38,707 nucleotides of DNA from Myxococcota bacterium (GTDB lineage Bacteria; Myxococcota; Kuafuiibacteriia; Kuafuiibacteriales; Kuafuiibacteriaceae), in NCBI GenBank assembly GCA_028289325.1, contig JANQQN010000436.1:1-38707 (forward strand). The letters run 5' to 3'. The position numbers were made by a program, and so were the translations under genes. Positions within the stretch are counted from its first letter, which is position 1. The number at the start of each line of letters is the position of its first letter. The notes under the pieces were generated by a model. The model did not search any database. It saw only the letters and a program-made list of their open reading frames with translations, and was not told the DNA's origin. Below are positions 24,712 through 33,400 of this stretch, piece after piece.

Positions 24712-26640
24712 GTGGATGGGCTGGTGCCGGCCGAAGTCGAGAAACTCGGCCCCTACCTGCTGCTCGAGCCGCTCGCGCCTCACGGCATGATCCAGCCGTA
24801 CGTCGCTCGGCGGGAGGACGCCGAGGCGCTGGTCATCGTCAAGCGGCTGTTGCCTCAGCTGCGCCGACACTCGACCGCCCCTCGAAGGTTCGCGCGAGAA
24901 GCGCGGCTCACCCGACATCTGCAGAGCCCGGCCATCGTGCGGACCCTCGATGTCGGCGTGAACGATGGCGAGCTGTTCATGGTGACGGAGCTCGTGGCGG
25001 GCGTTCGTCTCGACGTGCTGATGACCGACGCCGTCGAGCGAGGCCATCCCCTCCCGATCGATGTGGTGTTCGGCATCGCCCAGCGGGCGTTGGCGGCGCT
25101 CGCGTATGCGCACGAGGCCGTAGGCGCCGACGGGCGGCCGTTGGGCCTCGTCCACCGCGACCTGACCCCCAGCAGCGTGGTTGTCGGGTTCAGCGGCGAG
25201 GTGAAGCTGGGCGACTTCGGGGTTGCTCGGTCTCAGTGGGACACCGCCCTCACCGCGCCGGGGACCACCGTGGGCACGCTCGCCTACATGAGCCCGGAAC
25301 AGGTCAGCCAGGGCCCGGTGGGGCCGGCGACCGATCTGTATGGCTTCAGCGTCGTTCTGTACGAGCTGCTGGCCGGGGCGCCCCTGATCGAAGCGCAAGA
25401 CGCGTTGTCCGTGCTGCGTAGGATCAAGGACGCGGCGTTCGTGCCGCTCGGCGAGCGTCGCCCCGACCTGCCGCGCTCGATCTCCGCCGTCGTTCAGCGG
25501 GGGCTCGCGACCGCGCCGAAGGACCGGTGGCCGGACGCGAGGGCGTACGCCACCGCGCTTCGCGAGGCGCTGCAGTCCGCGGCCCCATGTGCATCCACCG
25601 AACGTCTCGGCGCGTTCGTTCAGGCCCGCCTGCCCGATCAAGGGGCGCGCTTTCAGGCGCTGCTGGACCGTATGGGCTTGCCGGTGCATCGGGTGCCCGG
25701 GGGCGCCTCGACCGGCCCGGGATCCCGGTCGCCAGGGCCGCGTTCGTCGATGGCGTCCGGCGATGACCGGCCCCCGCCGTGGCCGTCCGCCCCTGCGGCG
25801 CTCAACCGGCGAGGTGGGCCGGGCGAAGCGAACCCGCTGCAGCTGTACGGCGCGGCGCCGCTGTCCTCCTCCCATGCTCCGGGCCCCCTAGGCGACGCCG
25901 ATGAGCCGCCGGTCGAACCGACCCCAGAGCCGTCGGTCATGACCATGCCCGGACCGGCCCTCGCTCCGGCGGGGCCCGTTCGAGTGATCCGGCCGCGCTC
26001 GTCGAAGCTCAAACGGATATGGAGGCTGGCCGCGCTGACGGTGGCGATGGCCGGGGTGGTGACCGCGGCAGCGTGGTGGACCCTCGCCGAGCCCGAATCC
26101 GGGCCTCGTGTGGTGGTGATCAATCCGGAGCCGTCGATGTTGACCTCGACCGACGCCGACATGACGGCCGCCGACACACCTCGGTCCGAGGGCCGCGGGG
26201 GGCAAGGCGCCATCCCCGTGGCTCGGTCGGCGGGGTCGCCGGACCGCCCTGCGCCTGCTGTCTCCCCTCGGCGCGAGGCCCTTGATCGGGCGCTCGACCG
26301 CGCGGATTCGGCGAAGGGCCTCGACGGGGACGACCGCCCGGCCGGACGCCGGATCGTTCGCTCGCTGGAGGCCTCCCCCGACGTTAGCGCCGCGCCGCGC
26401 GACGCGCCGTTGGCGGCGCGGCTGCTCGAGTTTTCGCAGAGACTGAACGCGTTGCGGCAGGCGGAGAGCGACGCCCGGGCCTTCGATGCGCTGCTGCTGG
26501 ATATGAAGCGGACGGCGAGCCTCGTGGACCCCGCCGTGCAGCGCGCGGTCATGCGCGACCTGCAGGCGGCAGAGCGGGCGTTCGACGTCGACGGTCTGGC
26601 CCAGGCTCTGCGCCGGCTGCAGCGTTACGCCACCCGATGA
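24712..26640 (+). CDS. membrane Ser/Thr protein kinase with atypical catalytic loop
   Basis: A 642-residue protein. Residues about 12-290 form a Hanks-type kinase domain with Lys44 in VIVKRL, HRD at 148-150, DFG at 168-170 and the APE-equivalent SPEQ. Two key places deviate: the Gly-rich loop is poorly kept (EPLAPHGMIQ), and the metal-binding Asn of HRDLxPxN is Ser155 (HRDLTPSS). It may therefore be a weak kinase or a pseudokinase. A Pro-rich linker (about 330-430), one transmembrane helix (about 437-457) and an extracytoplasmic C-terminal region ending in an amphipathic helical stretch (about 570-640) follow. The start is GTG, with GGAG further upstream. Co-transcribed with the phosphoesterase. 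Confidence 0.87.
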   Translation: MDGLVPAEVEKLGPYLLLEPLAPHGMIQPYVARREDAEALVIVKRLLPQLRRHSTAPRRFAREARLTRHLQSPAIVRTLDVGVNDGELFMVTELVAGVRLDVLMTDAVERGHPLPIDVVFGIAQRALAALAYAHEAVGADGRPLGLVHRDLTPSSVVVGFSGEVKLGDFGVARSQWDTALTAPGTTVGTLAYMSPEQVSQGPVGPATDLYGFSVVLYELLAGAPLIEAQDALSVLRRIKDAAFVPLGERRPDLPRSISAVVQRGLATAPKDRWPDARAYATALREALQSAAPCASTERLGAFVQARLPDQGARFQALLDRMGLPVHRVPGGASTGPGSRSPGPRSSMASGDDRPPPWPSAPAALNRRGGPGEANPLQLYGAAPLSSSHAPGPLGDADEPPVEPTPEPSVMTMPGPALAPAGPVRVIRPRSSKLKRIWRLAALTVAMAGVVTAAAWWTLAEPESGPRVVVINPEPSMLTSTDADMTAADTPRSEGRGGQGAIPVARSAGSPDRPAPAVSPRREALDRALDRADSAKGLDGDDRPAGRRIVRSLEASPDVSAAPRDAPLAARLLEFSQRLNALRQAESDARAFDALLLDMKRTASLVDPAVQRAVMRDLQAAERAFDVDGLAQALRRLQRYATR

Positions 26641-26671
26641 AGGTCTCGCCGTCGTGAGCGTCGCCCGGTGA

Positions 26672-27937
26672 CTACGGATCGTTGAGCGCGGCGCTGAGTC
26701 CATAGCTGACCCCGCCCGCCGCGAGGCCGATGATCAGCGGCCACCAAGGGAACTCTTCATCATCGGTGAGCAGGGCGCCCAAGGACCACGCGGCGCCGGT
26801 CGCGGCGAGGCTATAGCCCAGAGGTCCCACCAGGACGCCGCGAGGATTGATGGATTCGTCGGGGGCCGCGTCGGGCGCATAACCGAAGGTCTGAAAGCTT
26901 CGCCCTTCGTCGCAGCGGCTGCCCACGCATACCGTCGTCGCGCCGCCGTCCTCGCGAGCCAACGCGTACACCCCTAGCGCCCCACCCACGGCGACCAGTC
27001 CGACGCCCGACCACAGCACCATTCGACGTCCCAAGGGAGAAGGGCGGGGCTTGGCCTGCAAGTCGATCTGCACGGTGACCGTTTCGCCCGCGCGGACGAC
27101 GACCTGCTGCGACGACTCTCGATAGTCGGGGTGTTGAATCTTGAGCTCGCGGCGACCGGCGCGAGCTTGAGACAGCCGGGTTCGACCGCGCGCGGTGCTG
27201 CCGACGGTGCGGCCGTCCCACAGGACCGCCGCGTGCGGGACCTCGACGATCAGATCGACGGCGCCGAAGGGGCGCCAGTGATGGGTCTCGATCAGTCGCT
27301 CCCGGACATTTTGGGTCAAGAACCGCTCGAAGAACGCTTCGACCTCTTCCCCGGTCTGGATCTCGTCGGTCGCGTTCGCGCCGGCTTTCGCCCCGCTGTC
27401 GACGCGGGCCTCGAACGCATCTTCCCACTGCGGGCGGTCCCGTCGGGCGTCGTGATACAGCTGCAGCGCGATGTCCGTATCGACGAGCGCCGCCGACAGG
27501 CGATCCGCTCGCCCGGGAAGGGTCACGTTGGAGACCACGAGGAGGTACTGCGGGTACGCCACGCCGCGGATCTTGAGGCGGCGAACGTGCTCTCGATACG
27601 GCAGCAGGCCGCCGCTGGGTCGCTTCAGTATCCGCGGATCGTAGTCAGGGCGCGCCTTGAGCGCGAGGCAGCCGAGTCGGCCTCGGCATTCCGTGACGAG
27701 GTGGGCGGGCATCGCGACGAGCGCGAAGTCGGTGTGGGCGCGCACCCGCCCGTCGATGCGGCGGATCAGCTCCGAGCTGCGGACCCTCGCTGGGCGGCCG
27801 GTGGGGGTGCTGAGCACAAAGGCCATAGGGACGCGGTCGTCGACCTCGAGGGTCGTCGGGTCGACAGCGAGCGATGATGCCGCCGGGAGGCCCGCCGTGA
27901 TCGTGAGGACGAGGGCGAGGACGCGGAGCGCGATCAC
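26672..27937 (-). CDS. PEGA-domain protein with signal peptide
   Basis: A 421-residue exported protein. The signal peptide ends near PAASSLA-V. The N-terminal 200 residues have no recognised family. A PEGA domain follows (about 220-290: VEVPHAAVLWDGRTVGSTARG, split as strand and turn, then AGRRELKIQHPDY and VTVQIDL), a small beta-sandwich found in surface-layer-like proteins of myxobacteria. After it come two or three hydrophobic segments (about 304-322, 365-385, 398-418), which suggest anchoring in a membrane. The GTG start overlaps no other gene, and the gene begins 30 bases after the desaturase stop. It converges on the kinase gene. Function unknown. Confidence 0.78.
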   Translation of the reverse strand: MIALRVLALVLTITAGLPAASSLAVDPTTLEVDDRVPMAFVLSTPTGRPARVRSSELIRRIDGRVRAHTDFALVAMPAHLVTECRGRLGCLALKARPDYDPRILKRPSGGLLPYREHVRRLKIRGVAYPQYLLVVSNVTLPGRADRLSAALVDTDIALQLYHDARRDRPQWEDAFEARVDSGAKAGANATDEIQTGEEVEAFFERFLTQNVRERLIETHHWRPFGAVDLIVEVPHAAVLWDGRTVGSTARGRTRLSQARAGRRELKIQHPDYRESSQQVVVRAGETVTVQIDLQAKPRPSPLGRRMVLWSGVGLVAVGGALGVYALAREDGGATTVCVGSRCDEGRSFQTFGYAPDAAPDESINPRGVLVGPLGYSLAATGAAWSLGALLTDDEEFPWWPLIIGLAAGGVSYGLSAALNDP

Positions 27938-27967
27938 CGGGCCAGAGTACCAGATCCGTGGCTATTC

Positions 27968-28948
27968 TCACCGTGGGACGGCCGGCTGGGCCCCGTCGCG
28001 CAGGTTGTCCGCGTCGGGCAGGCGCACGTCCCAGACCAACCCCACCCACGCCAACAGCTGAATGGTCCACCAGCCAGGGTCGAGCTGGCCCGGCGCGATC
28101 CCGATCCGCGCGGACCGAGGGAAGGCGTGATGATTGTTGTGCCAGCCTTCGCCCATGCTGACGAAGCCGAACAGCGCGTTGTTGCGTCCTTCTTCGCCGG
28201 CGGGGAGCGTGAACGCGAGCCCGCCGTGGGTGTGCGCGTAGAAGTTGACCAGCCAGTGGCCGATCACGGCGGTGGTGATCCGCCCCGCCACCCCCCATAC
28301 CACCCAGCTGATCCCCCCGATCGCGAACAGGCCGATGGCCACGGGCAGCGTCTGCCATCGCCACCAGCGCTCCAGCCATCGGTAGAACGGATCGGCGGCC
28401 ACCTCGGGGGGGATAGTGGCCCGCCACTGGCCGGGCTGCGGCCGGTGGGTCATGAGCACGTACCACACGAAGTCCGTGACCACCCCGTGGCGGTAGGCGT
28501 AGTAGGCGGGGGCTTCGGGCCGATTCTGCCAGCCGTCGCGGGTTTCGTGCATCGATACCATGCTGATCGGGCCGTCCATTCCGCACTGGACGGCCAGCCA
28601 CACGAGGACCCGCTCCGTCGTTCGGTGCATCCGAAACGCGCGATGAATCACCCCCCGATGCAGGCCCACCGAGTGCCCTAGACACAGGCATATCGCCGTG
28701 GACACCGCCCACACGGCGACCGCGCTGGCGGTCGTGGCCCACGGGGCGCCGACGAGCCACAGGGCGGCCCATCCTAGGATCCACAGCGACTTGCACGCGC
28801 TGAGCACGACCTCTCCGGGAGCGTGAGCAAGGGGCGTCGCGTGGCGATCGGGGAAGGTCATGCCCGACGCGGAGAACCAAGGATGAGGCCAAGCGCGAAC
28901 GGCCCGTTCTGACTCGATAATCGCGGGGCTCCGGTTCGCCCCTGTCAC
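27968..28948 (-). CDS. fatty acid desaturase (acyl-CoA Delta9-like), unusual second His box
   Basis: A 326-residue membrane enzyme. The first His box (H92-SVGL-H97) and the third (H270-NN-H273-H274) are intact, and a further GHWLVNFYAHTHGG supplies His231, His239 and His241. The canonical second box H-x-x-H-H is replaced by HETRD (His134) with His154 some 20 residues on. Four transmembrane helices flank these motifs. Such enzymes use two irons and O2 to insert a double bond into acyl chains, adjusting membrane fluidity. The altered box may define a subfamily with other regiochemistry. GTG start at 28948; an ATG at 28861 would omit 29 residues without losing any box. Likely in one transcript with the PEGA gene. 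Confidence 0.87.
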   Translation of the reverse strand: MTGANRSPAIIESERAVRAWPHPWFSASGMTFPDRHATPLAHAPGEVVLSACKSLWILGWAALWLVGAPWATTASAVAVWAVSTAICLCLGHSVGLHRGVIHRAFRMHRTTERVLVWLAVQCGMDGPISMVSMHETRDGWQNRPEAPAYYAYRHGVVTDFVWYVLMTHRPQPGQWRATIPPEVAADPFYRWLERWWRWQTLPVAIGLFAIGGISWVVWGVAGRITTAVIGHWLVNFYAHTHGGLAFTLPAGEEGRNNALFGFVSMGEGWHNNHHAFPRSARIGIAPGQLDPGWWTIQLLAWVGLVWDVRLPDADNLRDGAQPAVPR

Positions 28949-29027
28949 CGCCGTCGTCGGTGCCTATCAACTTCGTGGACGGCGCGCGTGATCTCGCCTA
29001 CGTCGCGTCACGTCTTCCGGGGGAGCG

Positions 29028-29582
29028 ATGAGGGGACGCGAAGTTGACGGTCCGAACGGGGGCACCGAAGATGGGGCCATGGCGACCGAATCGTCTGAAA
29101 AGCCCCTTTGGACCGGCCGGCCCTCGCAGATGACGGCCTTTGGGTTCTACTTCGTGACCGTGGTCATCGCCGCGCTGTTCCTGGTCGCCTCGTTCTACGC
29201 GTACTCGGCCGATATGGCCTCCTTCGCGCAGTATCCGCTGTACGCGTTCTTGGTCACGCTCCTCGTCGCGTTGGGCAAGTACATCGTCGTCCGGAGCACG
29301 ACCTACACCCTGAGCAGCGAACGCCTGCAGATCGAGACGGGGTTGCTGTCGCGATCCAGCGAGGAGATCGAGCTGTACCGTGTTCGCGACTGGGCCATCG
29401 TTCAACCGTTCCTTCTTCGGCTGGTGGGGCAGGGCCATGTACGGGTGATGTCCAACGACGCATCGGCCCCCGACCTCTTTCTCGAGGGCGTCCGGCGCCC
29501 CAACAAGCTCCGGGATCTGCTCCGCACCAACGTCGAGGAGGCCCGAGAACGAAAGCGGGTTCGTCATCTCGACGTCGAATGA
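29028..29582 (+). CDS. bacterial PH-domain membrane protein (YdbS/YdbT-like)
   Basis: A 184-residue protein. Two transmembrane helices (about 37-58 and 68-88) are followed by a bPH_2 domain (about 90-160: YTLSSERLQIETGLLSRSSEEIELYRVRD, here the ERLQIETG and EIELYRVRD strands; then VQPFLLRLVGQG). Members are small inner-membrane proteins often encoded in pairs and of unclear molecular function. The ATG at 29028 follows GGGGGAG closely; an ATG at 29079 would remove 17 residues and still keep both helices. It is divergent from the desaturase with 79 bases between starts. Confidence 0.82.
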   Translation: MRGREVDGPNGGTEDGAMATESSEKPLWTGRPSQMTAFGFYFVTVVIAALFLVASFYAYSADMASFAQYPLYAFLVTLLVALGKYIVVRSTTYTLSSERLQIETGLLSRSSEEIELYRVRDWAIVQPFLLRLVGQGHVRVMSNDASAPDLFLEGVRRPNKLRDLLRTNVEEARERKRVRHLDVE

Positions 29583-29643
29583 GTCGACTCGGGTCCGTCG
29601 TCGTCCTTGAATCCTCACCGCCGACAGACCAAACTGCCGCGCC

Positions 29644-30420
29644 GTGCGCTGGATCATTCGCCTTGGTTTCATCGCGTTGGTCGCGGTCTGTTGCCGCTCG
29701 GCCCCGCGTCCCGACTCGGATCCCCGGGAGACCGAGCTCTTCTGTCCCGCCCGGTCCATGATCCATCAGTTCCCGGCCCCGTCGCCGCGGCCGTCGTTCG
29801 AGGCCGGGGTCAATAAAGCCCACCTCGTCCCCAGTGGCGTCGAGGACTTTACGCTTCGCCAGCTCGGCCGACGGCTGGAGTCGGTGCTCGTGCAGGCCGG
29901 CTACCGCCAGGTTCGATACCTCGGCTACCGGTGTTCTGGTTTCGCGCTGATCGCCGACCTCGAGCGCATCGAGGCGGATGCGACCCCGTTCGAAGGCGCC
30001 GCTCGATTCGGCCCCCCGCCAGAGTCCGACCGATTCGCCGAGGAGGAGCTGACTCAGCGCCTGAGCTTCGCCGCCAACGGGACGTATCGCCAGCTGGTGC
30101 TGCTGGTGGAAGACAACCCCACGAAGGAGCCCAAAACGTTGCCCACGGTCAGCGACCTTCAGGTTCGGGTGGCCACCGGACAATCCAGCTTGCCGTTCGG
30201 TTTCGATGATGTGTTGTTCAGCGCCGATCACGCGGTCAAGGTCTTGATCTACGAGTACGAAAAGGGGCCCGAAGACAAGCAGGTCCGGCTCATCGATCGT
30301 TTCGACGGCCCCGGCGGGCCTCGACACCTAACCCGGTCTGGGCTGTACCGCGCCCTGCGTTCACCGCCGCAGGTCGAGTTGCCGATTCGGGGCGTACAAG
30401 CCGACGATGATTATCGATGA
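29644..30420 (+). CDS. putative lipoprotein of unknown function
   Basis: A 258-residue protein with a short hydrophobic signal and a lipobox-like VAVC (Cys16). The mature part is a mixed alpha/beta domain with RYLGYRCSGFALIADLE and KVLIYEYEK strands and no family I recognise. Start GTG. It reads in the same direction as the PH-domain gene 62 bases upstream, and its 3' end overlaps the opposite large ATPase gene by 10 bases. Confidence 0.7.
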   Translation: MRWIIRLGFIALVAVCCRSAPRPDSDPRETELFCPARSMIHQFPAPSPRPSFEAGVNKAHLVPSGVEDFTLRQLGRRLESVLVQAGYRQVRYLGYRCSGFALIADLERIEADATPFEGAARFGPPPESDRFAEEELTQRLSFAANGTYRQLVLLVEDNPTKEPKTLPTVSDLQVRVATGQSSLPFGFDDVLFSADHAVKVLIYEYEKGPEDKQVRLIDRFDGPGGPRHLTRSGLYRALRSPPQVELPIRGVQADDDYR

Positions 30421-33400
30421 TCTTGATTGTCGCTGCGGCGCGTAGGGCCGGGCGCCAACGGCGCGGCGCTCAGCGCGTTGAGCTTGAGCAGCTCGATGAG
30501 CTCGGCGAGCGGCTGGCCGAGGGATCTCACCTCTTCGAGGTTGCGGACCGACGACCGAACCAGAGGCGCCAAGGTGCGTTCGAGGCTGCTGAGCTGAGCC
30601 GTCAATATGTCCTGCAGCTCTTTGGGGGCCTCGGTTCGCAGATTCACCGCGACCTCCCGGGGCTGAATGCCCTCGAGCGCGGTATGCAGCCGTTCTAGCG
30701 TCGGCAGCAGGGCGTCGAGAGAGGGCCCGTTGGGGGTTTGCTGCGCGTGGTCGACGGCGACGCCCAGGAACTCTCGAATTCCTTCCAGCTGCTCGCCCAG
30801 CGCGCCGAGGGTGGCCGTGACCCGGGTGACCGGGTCGTCGTCGGCGCCACCGGCGACGGTGACCCGCCGGAAGTCCTTCTTGATCGCGGCCCATCGGGCC
30901 GCTTCCTGCTCGCTCATGGCGCCTCGAAGCTCGGAGAGCTTGAGCAGGTTCTGCTCGGCGCCGGTGGTGAGGGTTTGGGCCTCGCCCAGGTAGTGGTCGC
31001 GGATCAGGGCGTCGAGCTCCCGTTCGTTCATCGCCGCCACCACCTTCTCGGCGAGCTTGTTCATGTTGCGGTAGGAGCCCTGAAGCTTGAACGGAGGCTC
31101 GGTTCGGAACCGGTCGTCCTGCGATGCGCTCCCGATGTACGCCATATTGACCTTGAGCAAGGTCTGCTGCACTCGAAACAGGTGTCGAAGAACGGTGACC
31201 GCCTCTTCGACTTCCACCCGCGAATAGCTGTGCTCGTAGTCGGTCTGAGGGACATCGTCGCCGCCGGCGACACGGATGAATCGATGAACGTCGGGCAAGC
31301 TTCGTGCGGCCAGTGGGGCCAGGACCGGGTTCGAGGTCAGTGAATTTTCGATGTAGCTCAGCGCGAAGACCTCGTCTTTGCCCTCCAGAACATCGCCCAG
31401 GTTGTAGGTGTCCGCGCGGTTGGCGAGCATGTCCGGGATCTGAAACTTCTCCCCCGACTCGGTGTACGGATTGCCGGCCATGATCACGCAAAACTTCTTG
31501 CCGCGCAGATCGTAGGTTTGTGTTCGGCCCTTCCACACCCCCTCCACCCTTCGCTGTCCATCGCACAGCGAGATGAACTTCTGCAGGAGCTCGGGGTTCG
31601 TATGCTGAATGTCGTCGAGGTACAGCATCACGTTGCTGGCCATCTCGAAGGCCAGGTTGATCTTCTCTACCTCCTGGCGGGCGGTGGCGTTGGGGGCGTC
31701 GGCGGGATCCAAGGACGTGACGTCGTGTCCCAGTGAAGGCCCGTTGATCTTCATGAACACCATGCCCAGCCGGCTGGCGACGTACTCCATCAGCGTCGTT
31801 TTTCCGTAGCCGGGTGGGGATATGAGCAGCAGCAAACCCATGAGGTCCGTGCGGCGCTGCGCGCCCGCCGCGCCGAGCTGCTTGGCGAGGTTGTCGCCGA
31901 TCATCGGCAGGTACACGTCGTTGATCAGACGGTTGCGCACGAACGATGTCAGCACCCGCGGCTTCAGCTCGTCGAGACGAAGGCGAGCGCGCTCGCGCTC
32001 GAGCAGCTCGGCCCGTGCGCGCCGATACGCGAGGTAACCGGGTACCCGCTCGTCGACGAACCTCGACAACCGGGTCAGGAATTCGTCGAGCCGCAGGGGG
32101 AGGGTCCGGTCTTGGATGCGAGGATGTTGGCCAAGAAGTCCTTCCACTGCGACAGCGGTCAGGTCCCCGCTTTCGTGACGGTCGAGCCGGGCCTCGGTCA
32201 ACAGCATCACCGCGGTCTCCAGCACCGCGGGTCGGAGCGGGCGGACATCGGACTGTTCGACGAAGGCCTCGACCCACGCTGTCGCTACGCTCAGCTGGGC
32301 CGCGAGATCCTCACCGAGGTCTTCGAGATCGCGCTCGAACGAGGCTCGCTGCCCTCGGGTCTCGAGGTCGGCGCGCAGGGCGCTCTGCAGCTGCACCGCC
32401 TCTCGGCTGGTGGTGAAGCGGGGCAACACTTCGGCGAGCTCGTCGACAAGATACCGGCCGGCGGCGTTCACTTCGCCTTTCGTCGGCTCCAGGCCCCAGC
32501 GGCCGGTAAAGGCCTGCAGGGCCGCCGCGAGGTCGCGGGCCAGCGCCGCCTCTGCGGCGGGGTGGGCGAACGCGGTCCGCAGTCGAGCCAAGCTGACCGC
32601 TCGGCGGTGCAGGTTCTCGGATGCCGGATCATCGCGGCCGAACGCCCAATACAGCGCGCCCCACGCCCGCGGCGCGGGGGCGTGGCGCAGACGGCCGGCG
32701 GACGGAACGAGCTTGACCAGCTCGGCGAGGATCTTCGCGGCGTCAACGTCGTGAAGGCCGCGCTCGTAACCCTCATCGTACCGCTGGGCCGCGTATCGTC
32801 GCACCCGCTCGAGCAACGCTTCGTGGTCGGCAGCGGCCTCGGTGAGCTCGGCCATGGTGAGGCTCCCGCGGCTTCTTTCGGCATCGAACAGCATCGAGGC
32901 GGCGAGATACTCGCCGCGATAGACGTCGGCCGTCTCGGATACGAGGTGCTGGTCCCAGTAGGGGTGAGTGGCCGCGAACGCGTCATCGACGATCGTTTCG
33001 TAAAAGTCGGTGCCGGCGAGATGAAGAGCCATCCCGTCGTCGCGAGGAACGAGGGTGAGCTCGAAGCTCTGGGTGTTGACCGTGAACCGGTGGTGACCGA
33101 GCTTGATGACGTCGTCGCCGCCTTCGAACAGCTCGAGCTTGTCTCGCAGGTTGCGCAGCGCGTCTTGCTTGGCGCTCTTCTGGCGTGAATCGAGGTCGTC
33201 GGCGGCGACCGAGCCGCCCAACTCACGCAGCTGCTCGATGAGGCGGCGCAGCTTCATGAGCATCGGGTCCGACGCGAAGTACGCGTTCAGGTCGTCGTCG
33301 CTGGTGAACGTTCGGGCCCGCCGGTCGACGCCGTCGAGGATCCTCTGCGCGGCGCGACCGAGGTTCTGGATCCGACGCGCGCGCGCGTCGAGCAGCAGCA

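Noticed and set aside
24412..25875. Minus-strand open frame of 487 codons opposite the phosphoesterase and kinase
   Set aside because: Arg/Gly-rich shadow frame spanning two genes with clear motifs on the plus strand.
27645..28970. Minus-strand frame of 441 codons over the desaturase
   Set aside because: Same strand but different frame; the desaturase frame keeps His boxes and membrane helices.
30361..32277. Second minus-strand frame of 638 codons inside the AAA+ gene
   Set aside because: It overlaps the Walker motifs in another frame; Arg/Pro/Gly-rich and without domains.
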